NCBI GenBank assembly: GCA_001695595.3
Contig: MBPM02000002.1
Coordinates: 2,207,608 to 2,271,607, forward strand
From: Plasmopara viticola
Taxonomy: Eukaryota > Oomycota > Peronosporomycetes > Peronosporales > Peronosporaceae
DNA: 64,000 bases
Direction: 5' to 3'
Shown here: positions 57,936-64,000 of the stretch, piece by piece
How positions within the stretch are numbered: the stretch's first letter is position 1
How the letters are laid out: each line of letters begins with the position of its first letter
Translations under genes and position numbers: made by a program
The notes under the pieces: model-generated
Database searches by the model: none
What the model saw: the letters and a program-made list of their open reading frames with translations, nothing else
What the model was told of the DNA's origin: nothing

Positions 57936-59134
57936 TTGACCATTGTCGAGACGCTCAGCTCTCCATCGCCGATTCTCGCTGCTTTCGCTAATGTCCCATC
58001 AGTCGATGACAATGACGGAAAACTTGGTGATAACGAAGATGTTGAAGCGGAGGAAGAAAAGGATGAAGATGGGAATCACGTGCAGGACGATCAGATCGTC
58101 AACAAGCGCAAGCGCAAGCTTCAAGAGGTCGTTTCGATATCGTTGCGGGTTACTGTGATCAAACGGATGATTACCGATGCAAACCAGAAAGTTGAACAAG
58201 GCTTAGTCCTTCGAGCGATCGTCAAGTTTCCCTCATACTTCCGCGACAACTACAAGGTATGTCGAGTTGTCTCCTTAAACCAATGATATTGGCAGGCCAA
58301 TCATACCAATGCCACAAGGTGGTGAAAGATGCACGATAAAGTTGGTTAATATGGCGGTTTGAATCCAAAGTCGATATCAGCAGTCGTGCCATCAGTGCGA
58401 AAGAGGGTCAACCTCAAGGCTGTTACTGGCAGAGGACGACACCGATCTGAATGGTTTTATAACCTATACGTCGAGTTGTTGTACGAAACCATGCGGCTTA
58501 AGGCCGCTGGAGTCAAGTTCTCTCCAGCCCTAATCGATAACCTTGCTCGCACTGTCATGAACGATGCACCAGTATACGATTCCAACTTCATTGATCCAGT
58601 CGACAACAAACCTATAGTCGCAAAAACAAGACACGATGGGTTCAGCAGCTCATGGTATGTTGTATTATTACACTTGTAGCTACATAACGTTTACTGATTG
58701 CAATAGTTTGCTGTGATAGGAGGTGCATGGCATGCACAGACCGGGAAGCTGCTGTGCCGCGAAGCTGCTGTGCCGCCGTATCGCGAAAACGGTTGCGTAC
58801 CAAATGGGCGAGTTACGCCGGGGTTTTGAATTAGGCGACCTGAACGAGGACCTGCTTTGCAACATGGGCGAAATTCATTGCGTGATTAACTGGGACAACG
58901 GCCGTACACCTGGTTTTCGTGGTGACACTGAGGTCAAATACGCCGATGTGTGTCGGGTGGTATCAGGACAGTTGCGGCTTGACATACGCTTGTAAGGCCT
59001 CGATACGTTGTGGCGTGGCACTTGATGTCGGTGGTCGATTGCATGTATCGCAATTGACGCCGGAACTGCAACAAATTATTGGCAAATATCGAATCCACTG
59101 CGATGGCATTCCCGTTCCAGCCCCTGGGCTTTGA
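57936..59134 (+). pseudogene. DDE transposase (pogo/CENP-B-like), decayed
   Basis: Fragments in three frames: an acidic N-terminus (57936-58286) with a Q-G-L-V-L-R-A-I-V-K-F-P helix-turn-helix-like part; 58359-58679 with G-R-G-R-H-R-S-E-W and F-S-P-A-L-I-D-N-L-A-R; and 58790-58990 with L-G-D-L-N-E-D-L-L-C-N-M and D-N-G-R-T-P-G-F-R-G-D. The last part matches an oomycete transposase family I recall with N-M-D-E-T-H at the first catalytic Asp. Here it reads N-M-G-E-I-H, so the Asp is lost. Fewer than 80 codons follow, so most of the catalytic core is deleted. No good start codon exists in the first frame. Family naming is from memory. Confidence 0.6.
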
Positions 59135-59187
59135 ATTGTGTAACCAATACATTTAATACATAATGCGTTGTTTTGGTCACTATGAAC

Positions 59188-59221
59188 CCGCACTAATTCT
59201 CAAAATTAAGAATTAGTGCGG
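59188..59221. repeat. 13-bp perfect inverted repeat
   Basis: CCGCACTAATTCT (59188-59200) and its reverse complement (59209-59221) are separated by 8 bp. This may be two abutting transposon ends facing away from each other. Confidence 0.85.
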
Positions 59222-59237
59222 TCCAAGCTATTTCCAT

Positions 59238-59560
59238 ATTGTATTGTATTGTATTACGTTATCGCGTTGCCAAGTTATGCACGTGCTAGGCTCAGTCTGG
59301 CTAGTCCACGGAATAGAGGGTGTCCGCATACGTCGGGTCTCGTTCGGCGAGCAGTGCAGCCAGCACCGAGGTCGTGAGGGTCTTCCGTTGTTTTGTTTAG
59401 CTCTGACTTGGTAAGAGCCCAGGTGGCGCCCTGGTGTTGGAGACCGTCGCGTCGAGGGTGAGACTCGTTAGAGACCTGCAGATGCCCGAGAGCACCTGCC
59501 CGAAGCGCGCGAGCATTTAGCCCCCGCGCTTAGAAGGAGGGCGTCACCCAAACCTTTTCC
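59238..59560 (-). mobile_element. SINE-like retroposon, copy 3
   Basis: About 323 bp, same family, with an ATTGT-pentamer tail at its left end. Its 5' end stops at CCTTTTCC, directly against the target duplication of copy 4. I see no clear duplication of its own; the site was probably altered by the second insertion. Confidence 0.8.
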
Positions 59561-59572
59561 CTCAAGCCCATA

Positions 59573-59887
59573 TTGCATTGCATTACGTTATCGCGTTGCC
59601 AAGTTATGCACGTGCTAGGTGGCTAGTCCACGGCATAGAGTGGTGTCCGCATACGTCGGGTCTCGTTCGGCGGGCAGTGCAGCCAGCACCGAGGTCGTGA
59701 GGGTCTTCCATTATTTTGTTTATCTCTGACTTGGTAAGAGCCCAGGTCGCGCCCGGTGCTGGAGACCGTCGCGTCGAGGGTGAGACTCGTTAGAGACCTG
59801 CAGATGCCCGAGAGCACCTGCCCGAAGAGCGCGAGCATTTAGCCCCCGCGCTTAGAAGGAGAGCGTCACCCCAACCTTTTCCAAGCT
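59573..59887 (-). mobile_element. SINE-like retroposon, copy 4
   Basis: About 315 bp, flanked by the 12-bp direct repeat CTCAAGCCCATA at 59561-59572 and 59888-59899. Same orientation as copy 3 and immediately next to it. The tail pentamer is ATTGC. Confidence 0.85.
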
Positions 59888-60163
59888 CTCAAGCCCATAA
59901 TTAGTGCGAATTCAGTGATAGTGTGGTCCACACTAATACCTTTGAGAGACTTAAGAATGGGAGGTTGAGAATCAGTGTGATCCGCACTAACTACGGTCAT
60001 CGGTGTAGCTTGCTTAGTTTTTATTGACTGCTACAGTACTTTGACAGTCATGATTTTTACACAGCGCCTTGACTTGAACTATTACAATAGAAATACCTTT
60101 AGATTTTTTTATTTAGTCATTTTTCGACACAAGAGGACGCCAATTTAAATTGGGAATCGTTAA

Positions 60164-60243
60164 ACTGCCGGTACCCCTTTGGTAAACTGCCGGTACCCCT
60201 TTGGTAAACTGCCGGTACCCCTTTGGTAAACTGCCGGTACCAC
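60164..60243. repeat. 22-bp iterations in the left arm
   Basis: ACTGCCGGTACCCCTTTGGT plus AA repeated four times, the last unit partial. The right arm has two units, so the number differs between arms. Confidence 0.9.
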
Positions 60244-60473
60244 TTGATTTAAGCCAATGAGATTAGACTAGATCCACCAATGGGAGCACTTTATCTCTGT
60301 TAATGAACACAGTGTTTTTACAACCAATAAAAGCGAAAGCAATACCCATCCGGTACCCCTTTTTGTCAACTGCCTTGTTTTCTTAAGAAAAAACTCCTAC
60401 TCAATATCACTCTTTTCAACATTAATCTTCTCAATATCACTCTTCTCGCACTCTTCTTCGCGCAATAAACACT

Positions 60474-60617
60474 ATGCAACCCCCAAGAGAGCTCTCGTAC
60501 AGCACTCTGAAAGAGGCAAAGTCGGCGGTTCTCATGCACGCGTGCGCCCAAGGTTATGAGCTTTGTGTTTGCTGTTTATATCTGGTTCATTCCGTCCCGA
60601 TCGTTCGATTAAAATAG
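60474..60617 (+). CDS. Small ORF inside the foldback element
   Basis: 47 codons from ATG 60474. The start S-Y-S-T-L-K-E-A-K-S-A-V reminds me of the N-terminal segment of FAR1/MULE-type transposases (S-L-E-E-A-K...), and could be a transposase remnant. It could equally be chance. The TTAA boundaries argue against a Mutator-type element. Confidence 0.3.
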   Translation: MQPPRELSYSTLKEAKSAVLMHACAQGYELCVCCLYLVHSVPIVRLK

Positions 60618-61453
60618 GTTACACTAAATATCTACTTGACGCACCCGTAAGGACTCTAATGAAGTTGGCCACCGAGACCTCGAAGCCGCGATAATCGACC
60701 TCGGAGTTTTTTTTCATAGCTGCGTTGGACACCAAATCGAATCAGCAGGTGCATACAAAGCTAATGTGATGCAGGATTAACACATACAGATTTTATTTTG
60801 GCTTCGACTGTTAAACACTTGTCCATGAAAGCAATTGCGAGGATTGCACGGCATTTGAGATGATCTACAACAGTAGCGTCGCATTGTCAATAAGCAAGGT
60901 ATGACAAATTATCTTTCAACATTGTCTTGCCGGGCTGTCTGGGATCCCAAGACGCTTGACTGAGTGATAGTGTGATAACGCATTCGCAATGTGTCTGTAA
61001 TTACTTCAAAAGCGAGACGTGTCGACCTGCAGCAAATGACGCACATTATTATACAAGGCATGGAGCCTTACTACAGATGCCTTGCTTATTGTCACCGCCC
61101 AATTGTTCATGTGACGATGGTATTCCTCTCCGCAAGCGCTACTCACAATCAGCAGTAGCAACATTCAGAAAGACGACGTAAAGGAAGGTGCATTTCGATA
61201 ACTTGTTCAGTGCTGCTTTCATTGACAGCTCTCTTTGACGGAATTGCTCCTTTTTTCATTGGCTAAAAACAGGGGATATTGGTAATTTACGAAAAAGGGG
61301 TACCGGATGGGTATTGCTTTCTCTTTTTATTGGTTGATAAAACACTGTGTTCATTAACAGAGATAAAGTACTCCCATTGGTGGATTTAGTTTAATCTCAT
61401 TGGCTTAAATCAAAGGGTACCGGCAGTTTACCAAAAGGGTACCGGCAGTTTAA

Positions 61454-62573
61454 CCGTTCCTTTTAAATTTCCTCTATTACCGGTGCCTATTAATTACTTC
61501 TGCCTAAGTTATATGTAAATCAAATTCGTTTGTGTGATTGTTTACTATTTTAAACTAAAATCTCATTGAGTGTTCACTTAACACGATAGTTTAAAAGGCT
61601 GCAACTGACGCACAAGCGAGTTGCTATACGGTTATGTTGTCGCATCTACGCTCCATGTCTTGACGCACGGAATCGAGAATGGAAAAATTTAAAAGACTTA
61701 ACACTTATGTCTGATGTTGTCGATGAGACCATTCTGTCAAACGCGATGAACTCGTCGCACCTCCGCCGTATAACGCACTCTTTATGGAAATGCGGCTGAC
61801 CTCAGCAGTCAAAGGACGCCGATGGATTAGGTTTTAGCCTTACCTTTACGGCTTTTTTTTTTAAATGCCGTAGCGAAGCATACGCGCTTTAGCGTGGCCT
61901 CGAGGTCGGCCGGGCTGGTTGTCGTCATATAAATTACTTAATAATTGCAGTGTTTTAGCGTTTCGATTTCTTCTGCAAGAAGAAGCCAATGAAATGCCCC
62001 AGTACAAGCAAAGGTAGAAAAGAAACGCCACTATGACAAAGTTGATTTGCGACCACCTTTTGCAGTTTTTTAAGCGCATACTTGTACGACTGTCCCACGC
62101 AGTTCAGACACCTTCTGCTGGGACGCGCGGCGGGTGTACCCGACTGTAATGCTCATAGGTAATATAGCTAAAAGAGTATATCTCCCATTCAAGAGCCTCA
62201 AAGGTCCGGGGTCACCTCAAAGAAAGTCTGGTCTAAGCAATAGGACCTGCCCTACGAGCAATTGTTTTCGGTGTCTGAGTAATCCCTTTCACTGCCTTGA
62301 CTTTTTTTATCGTTCAGCATTCTGCTCAAGCTAGTTATTTTAGCAGTCTGCTTCTCATCATCACTATCACAATAAGTACCTTTTTTGTTTAAAATACTAT
62401 TGTCGCGAGCTTTCTGTTCACGTTACATGTCAAAGCCTTTACTGTAGCGTGATTGTCTACTTTTCAAGTCATCGACTACTTTAACAAATGTACTATTATC
62501 CGAAACATTACCACCAACAAAACGGCTATTTCAAAAAATCGGCTTGATTTGCTGAATCAGCTCAAAATAAAGG
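61454..62573. other. Gene-free interval
   Basis: No supported gene; open frames are below 75 codons on both strands. Confidence 0.4.
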
Positions 62574-62997
62574 TGTGGCGTAATCGTTGTCACCGGTAGT
62601 TTTGCCGGTAACGGCTTTTACGCACTATAAATAACATATTCCTAAAATACATATGCATCAGTACTTGTCATAGGAGGCGATTATTCGGAAGACAATTACA
62701 GATGTTTTATAGAAACTGGTGACCAAGAGACCGTATGGGCTGAAAGTATTATAGGATGTGTAAGAACCGGATGATATAAAGAAGATGGAAAGCTTTTAGG
62801 GATGATAGTAGCAGATGGCTGAGGGTCACCAATCAAGCTGTAGCAAGAAAATAAGTCGTTAAATTTCTTCACCAAATATCACTTCTATATTTGCTTTAAG
62901 CGATTAACACTCTTCCTCTTCCACGACTCCACCTCGCCCGCGTCTAAGCCTCGTCCGACGGCCGACTTTAATCAGCTTCCTTCGCGACTGTGTTACA
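62574..62997 (+). mobile_element. Solo LTR, gypsy family of 14412-14839
   Basis: About 424 bp, starting TGTGGCGTAATCGTTGTCAC and ending CTGTGTTACA. It is related along its length to the LTR at 14412-14839 (shared blocks GGATGTGTAA, GAAAGCTTTT, GGCCGACTTTAATCAGCTTC). No gag or pol is next to it and no flanking duplication is clear. The left boundary is approximate. Confidence 0.6.
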
Positions 62998-64000
62998 AGA
63001 ATGTAAAATGGGTAACACAAAGTTAAATGTTGTCGCACGATTTGATATTACTAAATATTTTGACGAGTCAAGTGCTGTTTCGTAAGTGCATAATGCGAGA
63101 TCCATGCAATCACCTGGCAGCCATTAACAATTATACAATCAGCAGAGTGCCGGTGGAATAAATCTCGAGCATCGGAAAATTAAAGATTAAAAACGATGTA
63201 GGACGGCATATATAAACGGCACGTCAACATGGTAAAAATCAAACCGCTTTTTTAGATGATCTGAGAGGGCCTTTGATAGAGAAGACAAGATGCAGCTCAC
63301 ACCATATTGCACAATATATGCACGATCAGACGCTTACACATTGTGGCAACTCACACAACAGTGTCGGCTAGAGCTAGTGTAGTTCATGACAGTGACATTA
63401 ATCACCTTTTAACGGATAATACCACATCACATATGGTTGATTTCGACAAACGAGACTTGCAAATAAACTACAGGCAAGACTTCGTTGCGGCAAATTCATG
63501 TTGCTAATTTGAGACGAAAGATCAAGGAGGTGGAATATTTCGGGCAGTAAGTATTGTGGTTCTGACGCCGGTTGCCGAAGCTTATTAAGCACCCGACCAG
63601 ACGATGACGTTACGTAGCACATGGTTCACGTGACGATATACGAAGATGAGTTCAAATGGGGTGCTCAGGAGGAGAAATTGCAATACCACGCTATGTAACA
63701 AATCGTCAAAAAATGTTCAGGAATTGCATAGTACAGACTTCAACCTTTATCAATTTTAGAGCCGAAAGATGCACGCTTGATCGGCTTTACCATATAAAGT
63801 GCGACCACTTTGACCGAATACTGCCATTTAAAAAATTTGAAGTACTTGGTTCAATTTTATGCCTGGCATATGGTAAAGACCGAAGACCTTTCCAATCATC
63901 TAGTTGTTTACCTTGTTGCACGACCATCCTGTCGTAGAAATAGTATTGTGTGTTCCTCACGAGAGAGTATCAAATTAAAAAAAATACCAAATTAAAAAAA
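62998..64000. other. Right edge of window
   Basis: No supported gene. The window ends in two short [16 protein letters not shown] runs (63970-64000), possibly the A-rich edge of a repeat that continues outside. Confidence 0.4.

Larger units (their letters stand above)
57776..59990 (+). mobile_element. pogo/mariner-like DNA transposon with nested SINE-like copies
   Basis: The left end TTAGTGCGGAT (57776) is mirrored by ATCCGCACTAA at 59980-59990. If the outer TA is the target, the repeat proper is GTGCGGAT. A decayed transposase lies inside (57936-59134). A second right-type end, CCGCACTAA, at 59188-59196, 54 bp after the transposase stop, allows another reading: a 1.4-kb element ending there with a second short element (59212-59990) beside it. 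Two SINE-like copies sit in the right part. Both flanks carry the motif CCRCACTAA many times, including palindromes at 57809-57829 and 59917-59937. Confidence 0.65.
60164..61449. mobile_element. Foldback DNA transposon with TTAA target sites
   Basis: 1,286 bp with long inverted repeats of about 160-200 bp (left 60164-60361, right 61297-61449), starting ACTGCCGGTACCCCTTT and bounded by TTAA on both sides (60160-60163 and 61450-61453). The left arm begins with four 22-bp iterations (60164, 60186, 60208, 60230) and the right arm with two (61419, 61441). Inside the arms the unique part (for example TAATGAACACAGTGTTTT, mirrored on the right) is also conserved. The TTAA duplication suggests the piggyBac or Kolobok type. 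The interior has only a small ORF, so the element is non-autonomous. Confidence 0.8.

Noticed and set aside
57776..59990. CACTA-type transposon
   Set aside because: The motif CACTAA is present, but the outer ends read TTAGTG...CACTAA rather than starting with CACTA, and the transposase fragment is pogo-like.
60164..61449. Mutator-like element because of long inverted arms
   Set aside because: No 9-11 bp duplication flanks it, whereas TTAA is present on both sides.
1..64000. tRNA, rRNA or CRISPR
   Set aside because: No cloverleaf with a GTTCRANNC arm, no rRNA-like block and no spaced repeat array was seen. The few TTCGAAT matches lie in the hairpin at 8942, in AT-rich DNA or in coding sequence.

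Overview
This is eukaryotic DNA that reads as an oomycete, most likely a downy mildew or Phytophthora relative (Peronosporales). The grounds are: conserved genes with very short GT-AG introns (56-79 bp, plus one of 172 bp); two proteins with five C-x4-C-x9-C-x2-H-G-G modules (the oomycete 'WRKY19-like' zinc finger family); a decayed Crinkler-type NTPase/nuclease effector gene; and chromodomain Ty3/gypsy elements. The genus is inference. The name Plasmopara fits the AT-rich gene deserts and the kept flagellar/centrosomal gene, but the sequence does not prove it.

Layout. 1-22183 is gene-poor and AT-rich. It holds a SINE-like copy with target duplications (1042-1362), a near full-length Crinkler-like pseudogene (1522-4089), unrecognised decayed ORFs (5563-6704), a worn-out gypsy element with its 3' LTR (12500-14839), and a partial second copy of the Crinkler-like gene directly behind that LTR (14850-15600). 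22184-32651 is a compact gene island: TPR/zinc protein (-), aminoacylase-1 (+), mitochondrial enoyl-CoA isomerase (-), aspartate-semialdehyde dehydrogenase (+), PPP1R42-like LRR protein (-), DDX3-type RNA helicase (+), threonine aldolase (+). Neighbours alternate in strand, with 33-379 bp between them. I placed exon boundaries by joining GT-AG introns that keep frame and restore family-conserved protein. 32709-42172 is another desert with one SINE-like copy and a three-unit tandem repeat. 42173-45201 holds COQ2 (-) divergent from the first zinc finger gene (+). 45202-49929 is desert. 49930-55308 is a chromovirus-type Ty3/gypsy element on the minus strand, with a shortened 5' LTR and several stops. 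55463-57513 is the second zinc finger gene (-). 57776-64000 is a nest of mobile DNA: a pogo-like DNA transposon carrying two SINE-like copies, a foldback element with 22-bp iterations bounded by TTAA, and a solo LTR.

Functionally, the island is housekeeping: acyl-amino-acid hydrolysis, beta-oxidation of unsaturated fatty acids, the aspartate-to-threonine branch and threonine cleavage, translation initiation, and a centrosome/cilium LRR protein. The points most worth following up are the C-terminal membrane tail on aspartate-semialdehyde dehydrogenase, the Crinkler-like pair whose nuclease motif is lost in both copies, the SINE-like family, and the two structured DNA transposons.
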